A stretch of 64,000 nucleotides of DNA from Bog-159 sp049516155. GTDB lineage: Bacteria; Acidobacteriota; Terriglobia; Bryobacterales; Bryobacteraceae. The notes below the pieces were generated by a model. The model did no database searches. It worked only from the letters and a program-made list of their open reading frames with translations, and was not told the DNA's origin. The stretch covers positions 1-64,000 of the forward strand of contig JBEKTJ010000005.1 in the NCBI GenBank assembly GCA_049516155.1, written 5' to 3'. Below are positions 11,237 to 20,097 of this stretch, in pieces (the first letter of the stretch is position 1; every line of letters begins with the position of its first letter). Both the position numbers and the translations under genes were made by a program.

Positions 11237-12202
11237 ATGCAGACCAAGCAACTAGGCAACAGCGATATGCACATTACGCCCATCGGCATCGGCGCGTGGG
11301 CCATGGGTGGTGGGGGCTGGGCTTTCGCCTGGGGGCCCCAGGACGACGACGAATCCATAGCGGCCATACACACCGCGCTGGATGCGGGCATCAACTGGAT
11401 CGACACCGCCGCGGTCTATGGCCTGGGCCATTCCGAGGAAGTAGTAGCCCGCGCGTTACAGGGCCGCTCGCGCAAACCGTTCGTGTTTACCAAGTGTGAA
11501 CGCGTGTGGAACGAGCGGCGAGAAATCGGCAAGAGTCTAAAGGCAGACTCCATCCGCCGCGAAGTGGAAGCTAGTCTGCGCCGTCTTCAGTTGGACGTCA
11601 TCGATTTGTACCAGATCCACTGGCCCGAGCCGGATGCTGACATCGAGGAAGGCTGGACCGCTATGGCGCAGCTTCAACGCGAAGGCAAGGTGCGCTGGAT
11701 CGGTGTATCCAACTTCAATGCCGACCAGCTTCGCCGTGCGCAAGCTATCGCGCCCATTACATCGCTGCAGCCGCCCTATTCGTTGCTCTCACGTGAAATC
11801 GAAGAGGCGGTTCTGCCATACACGCAGGCGAACGGGATTGGGGTAATCGTGTATTCGCCCATGAAATCGGGGCTGCTATCGGGCGCCATGACGCGCGACC
11901 GCGTAGCGGCCATGCCGGACGACGACTTCCGCCGGCGCACGCCGCCCTTCCAGGAGCCGCGGCTCACACGCAATCTGGAGTTAGCGGAATTGCTGCGCTC
12001 GATCGGCCAGCGCCATGGCCGCACGACGGGGGAAGTGGCAATTGCCTGGACATTACGCCATCCCGCGGTCACGGCGGCCATCGTGGGTATGCGGTCGGCG
12101 AAGCAGGTGGAAGGCGTGATCGGCGCCGTGCAATTTCGGCTGAGTGCGGATGAGGTGCAGGAAATCGAGGGTTTCCTGGCACACTTAGCCCATGCGATGT
12201 GA
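11237..12202 (+). CDS. Aldo/keto reductase
   Basis: This is a 321-residue NADPH-dependent oxidoreductase with the complete AKR catalytic tetrad. Asp lies in NWIDTAAVYG, Tyr in the same stretch before GLGHSEE, Lys in FVFTKCE and His in YQIHWPEP. VSNFNADQL and the C-terminal VGMRSAKQVEG match the barrel and cofactor phosphate-binding segments. It is cytoplasmic, without signal peptide, and of typical length. Neighbours give no pathway: the lipase gene ends 42 bases upstream, and a radical SAM gene follows after 84 bases on the same strand. The natural substrate cannot be told from sequence. Confidence 0.93.
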   Translation: MQTKQLGNSDMHITPIGIGAWAMGGGGWAFAWGPQDDDESIAAIHTALDAGINWIDTAAVYGLGHSEEVVARALQGRSRKPFVFTKCERVWNERREIGKSLKADSIRREVEASLRRLQLDVIDLYQIHWPEPDADIEEGWTAMAQLQREGKVRWIGVSNFNADQLRRAQAIAPITSLQPPYSLLSREIEEAVLPYTQANGIGVIVYSPMKSGLLSGAMTRDRVAAMPDDDFRRRTPPFQEPRLTRNLELAELLRSIGQRHGRTTGEVAIAWTLRHPAVTAAIVGMRSAKQVEGVIGAVQFRLSADEVQEIEGFLAHLAHAM

Positions 12203-12286
12203 AACCTATCCGCTGCGCCATTCGTCGAGTCCGCAATGCCACATCTGCGGCATTGTGGCCGCATTGAATGTTGGCGTAAAGGATCC

Positions 12287-13264
12287 ATGAAGAAATTAGA
12301 CGTGCTGCGCGTGTGGGGACGTATACTTCGGGGACAAGCTCCTTTTCTGTCGATCGAAATCACGAAGGAATGTCCGCTGCGTTGCCCCGGCTGCTATGCG
12401 TATGAGCCGGACCATCTGGGCCCCTTTACCACCCTGCGGCAGCTTTCCGATTACAAGGGGCAGGATTTGGTGACCGCGACCGTGGCACTGGTGCGCCGTG
12501 TCCGCCCGGTGCATCTCTCGATCATCGGCGGGGAGCCCCTGGTCCGGTATCGCGAGCTTGGCGAAATCTTGCCGCGCCTCGATCGCATGGGAGTTGAAGT
12601 GCAATTGGTGACCAGCGCGGTGCGCCCGATTCCGGAAGAGTGGAACTCCATCGGTTGCCTGCACGTGGTGGTTTCCATCGATGGCTTGGCGCCCGAGCAC
12701 GACAGGCGGCGCGCCCCCGCGACCTATGATCGCATCCTGAAGCACATCGCAGGCCAGCGCATCGGCGTACATTGCACGGTTACCCGGCAGATGCTCGAGC
12801 GGCCAGGGTATCTCGCCGACTTCTGCCGGTTCTGGTCGGACCGATCTGAGGTTCGCCAAATCTGGTTCAGCATTTATACCCCGCAAGAGGGCGATACCTC
12901 GCCAGAGCGATTACGGCCCGAGGACCGGGAGATTCTTTTCGGAGAGCTATCGGGCGTCGCGGCTGAATTCCCCAAAGTACATCTGCCGCGGATGGTGCTC
13001 GAGGGTTACCGCAAGCCGCCGCGCTCGCCCAAGGAGTGTACCTTCGCGCGGCTCACCACTTGCGTTTCGGCAGACCTGAAGACGCGGATCGAACCCTGCC
13101 AGTTGGGTGGCAAACCGGTGTGCGCGGAATGCGGCTGTCTGGCGTCGGCCGGGATGCATGCGTTGGCTGGATTGAAGCTGGGCGGCCTCGTCCCGCTTTC
13201 GTCCATTTTGAACGCATCCATCCGTCTGGGCAGCTACGCCGCGACTGCTGCCCCGGCACAATAA
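12287..13264 (+). CDS. Radical SAM protein with C-terminal cysteine cluster
   Basis: The 325-residue protein begins at ATG 12287 (MKKLDVLRVWG). The radical SAM cluster motif is CPLRCPGC, Cys 29, 33 and 36. GGEPLVRYRELGEILP is the usual SAM-contacting GGEP segment and VVVSIDGLAPEHDRRR the barrel strand. The C-terminus has further cysteines (KECTF, TTCVS, EPCQLGG and VCAECGC), like the auxiliary-cluster region of SPASM or twitch enzymes. It could modify a peptide, lipid or cofactor. No peptide precursor gene is evident nearby. A hairpin (CAATGCC/GGCATTG, 12234-12255) precedes it without a U-run. The family call is secure; the reaction is unknown. Confidence 0.88.
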   Translation: MKKLDVLRVWGRILRGQAPFLSIEITKECPLRCPGCYAYEPDHLGPFTTLRQLSDYKGQDLVTATVALVRRVRPVHLSIIGGEPLVRYRELGEILPRLDRMGVEVQLVTSAVRPIPEEWNSIGCLHVVVSIDGLAPEHDRRRAPATYDRILKHIAGQRIGVHCTVTRQMLERPGYLADFCRFWSDRSEVRQIWFSIYTPQEGDTSPERLRPEDREILFGELSGVAAEFPKVHLPRMVLEGYRKPPRSPKECTFARLTTCVSADLKTRIEPCQLGGKPVCAECGCLASAGMHALAGLKLGGLVPLSSILNASIRLGSYAATAAPAQ

Positions 13265-13351
13265 TTACGATAGGCAAGACCAGGTGACGCAAGTCCCATC
13301 TGCCTGTCGGTGCTCCGAATATATTTTGGTGGGCATGCTGGGGTAGATTTA

Positions 13352-13591
13352 ATGCGACTCGTCATCCTTTTCAAGGGCAGAGAATATCGCGTTGACCAGG
13401 TCACGGCGGGTACGAGCCCCGACGTTATCATTGCGGAGAAGTTTCCGGAGTGGATCTACGTGAGCGATGCGAGCACCAAAGAGGTGGCCGACCGACTCAA
13501 AGATCCAGGAAGATGGTGCTCGTCGCAGGCCCGATTCCTTGTAGGTCCTCTAGACCTGCGATTCCTTGAAGCCCTTCGCGACCCACAGTGA
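13352..13591 (+). CDS. Small hypothetical protein
   Basis: This open frame of 79 residues starts at ATG 13352 (MRLVILFKGREYRVDQVTAG); a GTG at 13310 would add 14 residues. It contains a plausible small alpha/beta layout, VILFKGREYRV followed by FPEWIYVSDASTKEVADRL. I do not recognise a family. The composition resembles coding sequence more than the flanks do. The interval 13592-13892 that follows holds no convincing gene; a minus-strand open frame there (13647-13838) lacks a ribosome site or familiar motif. Confidence 0.4.
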   Translation: MRLVILFKGREYRVDQVTAGTSPDVIIAEKFPEWIYVSDASTKEVADRLKDPGRWCSSQARFLVGPLDLRFLEALRDPQ

Positions 13592-13892
13592 GATTTTAGC
13601 GAGACCAAGAAGCATCCGCATACGGTTGCTGGCGGAACAACAAGCGTTACCGGCACAGCCCAGGGCAGGCGCCATCCCATCTCTTTCCGGATGCCCCTCC
13701 AATTTGATCCGAGCTTGAATAGCTCAGCATCCTCCTTGACTCTGTCGCCACTTTCGCTGAGCACCCTTCATTATGAAGCTCCGTGCAAACGTCGTATTCG
13801 AGAAGCGTGCGGTCGAAGGCCTTGTTCCGGGCGTTCAATAGGGTCTAGCACATCCCGTCGCCAGCGTACGCTTAGAGAGCGGGGCACTACGG

Positions 13893-14000
13893 GGCACTAC
13901 CAGATCAATCTGCCTCCGCCGTGTATACCCCGGTGAAGTTGGATGGCCGGAGGTAGGCGTCTACGGCACTACCAGATCAATCTGCCTCCGCCGTGTATAC
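13893..14000 (+). repeat. Two 36-base direct repeats upstream of the DUF4160 gene
   Basis: An identical 36-base unit, beginning GGCACTACCAG and ending CCGTGTATAC, occurs at 13893-13928 and at 13965-14000, exactly 72 bases apart. A 10-base tandem repeat (GGGGCACTAC twice, 13881-13900) abuts the first copy. Each copy ends in a GTG that could start translation; after the first copy the frame closes within 12 codons. This looks like a duplicated leader in front of a toxin-like gene. Confidence 0.85.
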
Positions 14001-14008
14001 TGGATACG

Positions 14009-14247
14009 TTGCCGACCGTTCTTTGGGCCGGGCCATACAGGGGTTGTTCTTTTACTCGGCGGACCGGGACGAACCTCCCCACGTGCACCTGGAACGGGAA
14101 GACGCAAAGGCGAAGTTTTGGCTGGATCCGGTCCGATTGGAGCAAAGCCGCGGCTTCAGCCGCCTCGAAATTGGACGAATGGAAAGACTGGTCGCGGAAA
14201 ACGCGGCTTTTTTGTTGAGGTCATGGCATGAGTACTTCGGGGACTGA
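14009..14247 (+). pseudogene. DUF4160 protein gene with a frameshift near its start
   Basis: DUF4160 proteins are about 80 residues and usually begin PTVLRxGxYRFFFYS. Here LPTVLWAGPYRG is read from TTG 14009 in one frame, but FFYSADRDEPPHVHLERED and the remainder (KFWLDPVRLEQSRGFSRLEI, then WHEYFGD at the end) are in another frame. The switch lies at about 14036-14046. An uninterrupted frame does exist from GTG 13993, but its first 17 residues (MYTGYVADRSLGRAIQG) are unlike the family, so a shifted gene is the simpler reading. A sequencing error would give the same picture. It overlaps the DUF2442 gene by 20 bases, the normal order for this putative toxin-antitoxin pair. Confidence 0.72.
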
Positions 14248-14533
14248 ACTCAGGGAACCGTTGGCCCAGGGCGTAAGTGTAGGCGACGATGCTCTGGTTG
14301 TTGACTTAGCGGATGGCAGGACAATCGCGGTGCCGCTCGCTTGGTTCCCGCGTTTAGCACACGGGACGGCGACGGAGCGCGCCAACTGGCGTCTCATTGG
14401 GGGCGGCGAGGGGATTCACTGGCCGGATCTGGACGAAGACATCAGCGTAGAGGGCCTTCAGGCCGGTCGCAAATCAGGTGAAACGCAGGAGTCTCTACGC
14501 CGGTGGCTCCTGCGGCGGGAATCGGTCGGCTGA
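14228..14533 (+). CDS. DUF2442 protein, partner of DUF4160
   Basis: The 101-residue protein contains the DUF2442 pattern: VGDDALVVDLADGRTIAVPLAWFPRLAHGT, then NWRLIGGGEGIHWPDLDEDISVEGLQAG. This small family is commonly encoded directly after DUF4160 and the pair is regarded as a likely toxin-antitoxin module, with DUF2442 probably the protective or DNA-binding side. The start at ATG 14228 lies within the DUF4160 gene, so translation is coupled. The reading frame is intact even though its partner appears frameshifted. Confidence 0.82.
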   Translation: MSTSGTELREPLAQGVSVGDDALVVDLADGRTIAVPLAWFPRLAHGTATERANWRLIGGGEGIHWPDLDEDISVEGLQAGRKSGETQESLRRWLLRRESVG

Positions 14534-14621
14534 CTACGAGCTTGCCGATGACAACGAATGAGCCGCTGGCCATCCCTCCTCACTCCGCATCGCTATATAA
14601 TTGTGACCGGCACTCCATCGC

Positions 14622-16976
14622 ATGCACTTTCTCCGCATCGTCCGCGCGGCAGCCCTATTGGCGCTGCCAGTCTTAGCTCAGGCGGCGGACTTCGACACGG
14701 AAGTCCACCCCATCCTGGCGGCGCGGTGCGCTCCTTGCCACAGCGGCACGAAGCCTGCGGCGGGATTATCGCTCGCCAGCCGCGCGCTGGCCTTAACCGG
14801 CGGCGAGAGTGGTCCAGCGATTGTACCCGGCAGCAGCGGCGCCAGCCTGCTGATCGAGAAAGTATCCGGGCAGCGCGGCGCGATCATGCCAGCTTCCGGC
14901 GAGCCGCTGACCGCATCCCAGATTGCCACGCTACGCGACTGGATCGATGCCGGGGCGGTATGGCCGGAAACCGTGCCGGCCACCAGTGGTTGGGTCGCGC
15001 CAATTTCGCCGCGCCAACTCGATCTGCCGGCTGGAGACGAAGCGAATCCCGTCGATCGCTTCATCGCGGCATACTTCGCGAAGCATGCGATCGCCTTCCC
15101 GGCGGTGGCTCCCGATGCGCGATTCGCGCGCCGCGCCTATTTCGACCTGTGGGGCTTGCCGCCGACACCGGCGCAACTGGAAGCCTTTTTGCACGAAGGC
15201 GGTCCCGATAAACGCGCACGGCTTATCGATGCGCTGCTCGCCGATTCGCAGCCCTACGCGGAACATTGGATCACCTGGTGGAACGACTTGCTGCGCAACG
15301 ATCAAGGCGGCGAATATGCGGGCGAGCGCAAGTCCATCTCCGATTGGCTGTTGGGCGCGCTGGAACGTAACCTGCCGTACGACAAGATGATCACCGCGTT
15401 GGTGAACCCGGTGGAGAAGAGCGACCCGGAAGGCTTCCTGATCGGCGTCAACTGGCGCGGCGATATCAACGCCAGCCAGACGCCTTACATGCAGGCGGCG
15501 CAGAATACGGCGCAGATTTTTCTGGGCGTCAATCTGAAGTGCGCGTCCTGCCACGATAGCTTCATCAACCGGTACAAGCTGCGCGAATCCTATGGGATGG
15601 CGGCGTTGTTCGCGCCGCAGAGCCGGCTGGAATTGGTGCGCTGTGACGTGAAGACCGGCACGTACACGGGGCCGCAATTGCTTTATCCCGAGCTGGGTAC
15701 TGTGCCGGAGGATGCCCCGCTCACGGCGCGCCACGCCGCGGCGGCGGGTTTCTTCACGGATGCGCGGAATGGCCGGGTCGCCCGCACCATCGTCAATCGC
15801 TATTGGCAAAAGCTCTTCGGACATGGCTTGGTGGAACCCGTGGACGAGATGGATGGCGAGCCGTGGAACGCGGACCTGCTCGATTGGCTGGCCTCCGACT
15901 TCACCGCGCACGGCAGCGATTTGAAATACCTGCTGCGGCTGTTGATGACTTCGAAGGCGTATCAATTGCCGGCCGCCGTTAGCCCCGAGTTGCCGGAGAA
16001 GCCTTACGTGTTTCGCGGTCCGGTGGTGCGGCGGCTGACTGCCGAGGAATTCGCCGATACGGTTTCGGCCGTGACTGGGGAATGGCGCCTGTACGAGAAA
16101 AACCCCGACCACGACGCTAAAAGGGAACCGGTGGCAGTCCCATCGCGCGACTGGCAATTCAGGGCGTCGCCGCTGGACTTGGCGTTGGGCCGCCCCATTC
16201 GCGACCAGGTTTTCACCACGCGCGACAATCGCCCGACAACTTTCCAGGCGCTGGAACTGGTGAACGGCGCGAGCCTGGAGAACATGCTGCGGCGCGGCTC
16301 GCAGCGATTGCTCGGTCAACTGGCGGGGCATCCCGCGGGTCCGCCGGAAAACCTTTTCGACAGCGGCAGGCTGCGCAGAGGCGTGGTGGATTTCGATATC
16401 GACATCTCCGGCCTCAAGCGATTGTGGCTGCTGGAGGCGGATGCCGGCTCTTACGATCCAACACGCACGGTGGCAGGCTGGATCCGCGTGGAATTCTTCG
16501 GTCCGCAGGGCGTGAAGGATTTGGCCGATCTGGCGCCCGCGGGGTTTGGGCAGCAGTTGCTCACCGCCAACAAAGAGCCCGCCGGCGAGGCTATCACCAC
16601 ACCGCTGGGCAGTCGGCTGGTAATTCCGATCGAGGGCCTCGGCTACGTACGGATGCGCGGCCGCGTAGCCCTGGACGACCGCTCCACTACCGACGATGTC
16701 GAGGGTGCGGTGCGCTTCTTCATCTTCGCCGCCGAGCCCGATAAGGAGCGGTTGGTGCGTGTTTCAGGGGCGCCGCCGGTGCTTGCGCCGCCGATTTTCA
16801 AGAGCGTCAACGAGGCGGAGCAGCGGCTTTATTTACAACTTTTCGCGCGAAAACCGAACTCGCAGGAGGCGCGCATCGTAAACAAATACTTTGCCGGCGG
16901 AAAACTTGCGCCGGCGGCTTTGGAGGATCTTCTGTGGAGTTTATTGCTGCATCCCGAGTTTCAATACTTGTATTAG
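14622..16976 (+). CDS. PSCyt1/DUF1549/DUF1553 protein, putative exported haem protein
   Basis: The 784-residue protein has a signal peptide (LRIVRAAALLALPVLAQAA), then a PSCyt1 cytochrome-like domain with CAPCH near residue 32. A DUF1549 region follows (DRFIAAYF, FDLWGLPPTPAQLEAFL, and CASCHDSF with a second haem motif). The DUF1553 region comes next (NRYWQKLFGHGLVEPVDEMD, LLRLLMTSKAYQ), with a typical C-terminus at ALEDLLWSLLLHPEFQYLY. Such proteins are abundant in planctomycetes and acidobacteria and usually pair with DUF1501 proteins; their function is unproven, with polysaccharide or sulphated glycan use proposed. Here the next gene, a PQQ dehydrogenase, overlaps its end by 43 bases, and the DUF1501 gene is 3.3 kb downstream. 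Confidence 0.9.
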   Translation: MHFLRIVRAAALLALPVLAQAADFDTEVHPILAARCAPCHSGTKPAAGLSLASRALALTGGESGPAIVPGSSGASLLIEKVSGQRGAIMPASGEPLTASQIATLRDWIDAGAVWPETVPATSGWVAPISPRQLDLPAGDEANPVDRFIAAYFAKHAIAFPAVAPDARFARRAYFDLWGLPPTPAQLEAFLHEGGPDKRARLIDALLADSQPYAEHWITWWNDLLRNDQGGEYAGERKSISDWLLGALERNLPYDKMITALVNPVEKSDPEGFLIGVNWRGDINASQTPYMQAAQNTAQIFLGVNLKCASCHDSFINRYKLRESYGMAALFAPQSRLELVRCDVKTGTYTGPQLLYPELGTVPEDAPLTARHAAAAGFFTDARNGRVARTIVNRYWQKLFGHGLVEPVDEMDGEPWNADLLDWLASDFTAHGSDLKYLLRLLMTSKAYQLPAAVSPELPEKPYVFRGPVVRRLTAEEFADTVSAVTGEWRLYEKNPDHDAKREPVAVPSRDWQFRASPLDLALGRPIRDQVFTTRDNRPTTFQALELVNGASLENMLRRGSQRLLGQLAGHPAGPPENLFDSGRLRRGVVDFDIDISGLKRLWLLEADAGSYDPTRTVAGWIRVEFFGPQGVKDLADLAPAGFGQQLLTANKEPAGEAITTPLGSRLVIPIEGLGYVRMRGRVALDDRSTTDDVEGAVRFFIFAAEPDKERLVRVSGAPPVLAPPIFKSVNEAEQRLYLQLFARKPNSQEARIVNKYFAGGKLAPAALEDLLWSLLLHPEFQYLY

Positions 16977-18748
16977 CGAGCTGCGCGGCGGGCCTGGCGC
17001 AAAATGACGCGCAAAACGACGGCGCCGCCGTCTATGGGAAACACTGCGCGCAGTGTCACGATAAAGGCCTGGGGCGCGCGCCGCAACTCCTCACGTTGAG
17101 CCAGTTCACTCCGGAGAAGGTGATGGCCGCGCTGACCACCGGCAAAATGGCCGAACAGGGAAAGGCGCTCACGCCCGCCGAGGCTCGATCCGTGGCCCTG
17201 TTCGTCACCGGCAAATCGTTCGGCTCAGAGGAAGCGGTCCAGAAAGGCGCATGCGCCGAACCCGCGCCGGCTTTCGATAAGCCGTTCTCCGGCCCTTACT
17301 GGAACGGTTGGGGCGTGGACGCCTCGAATCGCCGCATGCAACCGGCGGCCATGGCAGGCTTGCGCGCGGACCAGGTGCCGCAACTGAAGCTGAAGTGGGC
17401 GTTCGGCTTTCCCGGCGGCGGCCGCGCGTTTGCACAGCCAACCGTCGTCGGAGGACGCATCTTCGCTGGCAGCGACTCGGGCAAAATATATTCGTTGGAT
17501 GCGGGCTCTGGGTGCATCTACTGGATGTTCAAAGCCGATACACCGGTGCGCAGCGCCATCAGCATCGGGCCGGTGGGCGCAAAATGGGTGGCGTATTTCG
17601 GCGACCAGCGCGCGCAAGCCTATGCGGTGGATGCGGCCACGGGCGTGCTGCTATGGAAGGTGCGCGTGGAAGAGCATCCGGCCGCCATGATCACAGGCGC
17701 TCCGGCGCTCTACGAGGGCCGGCTGTATGTTCCGGATTCCTCGTATGAGGAGGTCACCGGCGCGGCGCCCAAGTACGAATGCTGCAAGTTTCGCGGCGCC
17801 GTGACCGCGCTCGATGCCGCTACCGGCAAGCAGATCTGGAAGAGTTACACCATAGCGGAAGCGCCGCATCCTGTGCGCAAGAATAAGCAAGGCACCCAGC
17901 TTTGGGGGCCGTCCGGCGCGGGCGTGTGGTCGTCGCCTACGATTGACGCGAAACTGCGCGCCGTGTATGTGACCACGGGCGATGCCTATTCGGATCCGGC
18001 CGCGCGCACCAGCGATTCGTTCCTGGCTTTCGATATGGATACCGGAAAGCTGCTCTGGTCGCGCCAGTTAACCGCCGGTGATGCGTATAATCTGGGCTGT
18101 CCCACCGGGGACAATTGCCCGGAAACCAACGGTCCGGATTTCGATTTTGGTTGCTCGCCGAACCTGGTGGATTTGCCGAACGGCAAGCGCGCGCTGGTGG
18201 CCGGGCAGAAATCCGGCATGGTGCATGCGCTCGACCCGGATCAGCAGGGCGAACTATTGTGGAGCGTGCGTGTGGGCAAAGGCGGCCCGCTCGGTGGCGT
18301 GCAGTGGGGCAATGCGTCGGACGGCCAAAACGTTTATGCGGCCGTCTCGGACCACTACGCGACAAAGAATCTGAGCGAGGCTGGCGGGATGTTCGCGCTG
18401 AAGCTGGCTACTGGAGAGCGAGTCTGGTCTACGCCGCCGCCGGGTTGCAGCAAGCCCGGATGCAGCCCCGCGCAATCGGCAGCCGTGACCGTGATTCCGG
18501 GTGTGGTTTTCTCGGGCTCGCTGGACGGCCACTTGCGCGCCTATGCCACCGCCGATGGGCGGATCGTGTGGGATGTGGACACCGCCGTGGAGTATCAGGC
18601 CGTGAACGGAGTAAAGGCCAAGGGCGGATCGCTGGACGGTCCCGGCGCGGTGGTGGTGGGCGGGACGTTGTATGTGAACTCCGGGTATGGAATGTTCGGG
18701 GAGGTGCCGGGTAATGTGTTGCTGGCTTTCTCGGTGGATGGGAAGTAA
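16934..18748 (+). CDS. Cytochrome c-fused PQQ-dependent dehydrogenase, polyvinyl-alcohol-dehydrogenase-like
   Basis: The 604-residue protein starts at GTG 16934 inside the end of the preceding gene. A signal peptide is followed by a small cytochrome c domain (CAQCH, about residue 40) and an eight-bladed quinoprotein propeller with blade motifs such as GKIYSLDAGSG, AYAVDAATGVLLW and VTALDAATGKQIWKS. YECCKFRG contains the vicinal cysteine pair of PQQ alcohol dehydrogenases, and GPDFDFGCSPNL matches polyvinyl alcohol dehydrogenase. It likely oxidises an alcohol in the periplasm and passes electrons through its own haem. The 43-base overlap links it in expression to the PSCyt1/DUF1553 gene. Actual substrate is unknown. 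Confidence 0.88.
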   Translation: MEFIAASRVSILVLASCAAGLAQNDAQNDGAAVYGKHCAQCHDKGLGRAPQLLTLSQFTPEKVMAALTTGKMAEQGKALTPAEARSVALFVTGKSFGSEEAVQKGACAEPAPAFDKPFSGPYWNGWGVDASNRRMQPAAMAGLRADQVPQLKLKWAFGFPGGGRAFAQPTVVGGRIFAGSDSGKIYSLDAGSGCIYWMFKADTPVRSAISIGPVGAKWVAYFGDQRAQAYAVDAATGVLLWKVRVEEHPAAMITGAPALYEGRLYVPDSSYEEVTGAAPKYECCKFRGAVTALDAATGKQIWKSYTIAEAPHPVRKNKQGTQLWGPSGAGVWSSPTIDAKLRAVYVTTGDAYSDPAARTSDSFLAFDMDTGKLLWSRQLTAGDAYNLGCPTGDNCPETNGPDFDFGCSPNLVDLPNGKRALVAGQKSGMVHALDPDQQGELLWSVRVGKGGPLGGVQWGNASDGQNVYAAVSDHYATKNLSEAGGMFALKLATGERVWSTPPPGCSKPGCSPAQSAAVTVIPGVVFSGSLDGHLRAYATADGRIVWDVDTAVEYQAVNGVKAKGGSLDGPGAVVVGGTLYVNSGYGMFGEVPGNVLLAFSVDGK

Positions 18749-18756
18749 TTCAGCAG

Positions 18757-19560
18757 CTACTTCGACACCCACGTAGCCGAGAAGCTGGAGCCGTCCGAAG
18801 AGAGAGCCGAGGGAACCGACTCGGTCGCACCCTTCAGGCTGACCATCGTAATCTCGTAGATATTCGCAAACGAACTGATCGGGCCAGTTGCGCCATCCAT
18901 CGTGGCATAGCAACTTCCCGGCACGCTCGTGCTGTCGTCGCCGAACAGGACTGTGCCGAAATCCGACAGGGGCTGGATCCCGGTAGTGCTGGTGGGGGCT
19001 TCGGCGACCCACTCCGCGGACTTGCGCTCCGCCGACGGCACTAGCGCGGTCTTGCTGAAGGATTCTCCGGTGGTTACATCCGTAATGGTGACAGTGAACT
19101 TCCGGCCACTATAACTTATCTCTGCCGACATGCGGTCGCCAGGCTGTATGGTGAGGCTGCTGACCACGAACGAAGGCTGCGGGAAAAACTCATACCAGGC
19201 GTAATACGACGGCACACCTTTCGAGCAGTCGGAATCCGTTCCGGTTTGCTCGACGGTTTCGGATTTGTACCCATCGATCCCCACCCAGAAGGCGGCGTAT
19301 TGAGTGCCCGAGGTGCAGGTGACCGCCGGGACAATCCAGGACCCTTTGGCTGCGGTGAAGGAGCCCGCGGCCCCGGTTACCGCGTAGCCGCTCCAATTGT
19401 TGCTTGAAACCGTGCTGTCTTCGCGCTCTTCGATAATACTTATTGGGGCATGCCGCGGGCGGGGGCTTTCAGTGGTAACATCGGAAGCCAGACGAACCTG
19501 TGCGGCCACAGGCAGGGTGGTAAGTATTGAAAATATAGCCAGCCCGTGCGATAACAGCAT
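18757..19560 (-). CDS. G1 family (eqolisin-type) glutamic peptidase, secreted
   Basis: The 267-residue protein has a signal peptide (LAIFSILTTLPVAAQ), then a short pro-region and the G1 catalytic fold. Diagnostic segments are SSNNWSGYAV, AAFWVGIDGY, the catalytic Gln in VEQTGTDSDC, YYAWYEFFPQP, and the catalytic Glu in SAEWVAEAP. Glutamic peptidases were first described from fungi and act at acid pH; bacterial homologues occur in acidobacteria and others. It is convergent with the PQQ dehydrogenase gene, eight bases apart. The bases 19561-19816 upstream have no other gene and should contain its promoter. Confidence 0.88.
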   Translation of the reverse strand: MLLSHGLAIFSILTTLPVAAQVRLASDVTTESPRPRHAPISIIEEREDSTVSSNNWSGYAVTGAAGSFTAAKGSWIVPAVTCTSGTQYAAFWVGIDGYKSETVEQTGTDSDCSKGVPSYYAWYEFFPQPSFVVSSLTIQPGDRMSAEISYSGRKFTVTITDVTTGESFSKTALVPSAERKSAEWVAEAPTSTTGIQPLSDFGTVLFGDDSTSVPGSCYATMDGATGPISSFANIYEITMVSLKGATESVPSALSSDGSSFSATWVSK

Positions 19561-19816
19561 GAGTTAACTCCGTCTTCAGTTAGCCGAGTTTCCTATCGCG
19601 GAAACGCAGTTTGGAAACAGTATATCCTGCCGCTCAGTTGGAGCGGAATACCTGCCTATGGGCGATTTGTGCGTGAACCAACGCCTGGCGCTGTGCGGGT
19701 GCGACCTTTCGTACAAACCTCCTTCGGCAGTAATAGTAATATGGATACTGTCAACTGCCGCAGGAAATTGCGGCGGGCAGAGTCCGGACGTGATCGCACG
19801 ATCCCTAGTAACAAGC

Positions 19817-20092
19817 ATGAAGATCTACAAGTTCAAGGTGATCCTGGAGCCCGATGAGGATTTCGACGGAAAGCCGTCGGGCTGGCACGTCTACTGTCCT
19901 GCACTCAAGAAGCTTGGTGGCTCGACTTGGGGCGAAACTCGAGAGGAGGCACTCAAGAACATCAGCGAGGTCGTTCACATGATCGTGCAGGAATTCATGC
20001 AGGAAGGGAAGCCACTGCCAGAAGGCCCGGAGGACTGGGTTGAGGTTGAGGAGATCTCTCAAGAACAACCCCACATCGCAGTCACGGTCTAG
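19817..20092 (+). CDS. HicB-like antitoxin
   Basis: The 91-residue protein starting at ATG 19817 reads MKIYKFKVILEPDEDFDG, GWHVYCPALKKLGGSTWGET and REEALKNISEVVHMIVQEFM, the partial RNase H-like fold of HicB-type proteins. HicB neutralises the HicA mRNA interferase and often represses the operon, though this one lacks a clear C-terminal DNA-binding domain. Its partner gene begins six bases downstream but is damaged, so this antitoxin appears to be an orphan. The reading can be extended upstream to 19658, but the added part does not look like HicB. Confidence 0.82.
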   Translation: MKIYKFKVILEPDEDFDGKPSGWHVYCPALKKLGGSTWGETREEALKNISEVVHMIVQEFMQEGKPLPEGPEDWVEVEEISQEQPHIAVTV

Positions 20093-20097
20093 AAGTC

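Noticed and set aside
12234..12255. Hairpin CAATGCC/GGCATTG as a terminator of the aldo/keto reductase gene
   Set aside because: Short stem and no U-run; mentioned only within the radical SAM entry.
13893..14000. Possible CRISPR array
   Set aside because: Only two 36-base copies with a single 36-base spacer, no cas genes, and the repeat contains a start codon and leader of a gene.
14931..16331. 466-residue open frame on the minus strand
   Set aside because: It mirrors the DUF1549/DUF1553 gene; its translation is Arg/Gln/His-rich with no motif, typical of an antisense shadow in high-GC DNA.
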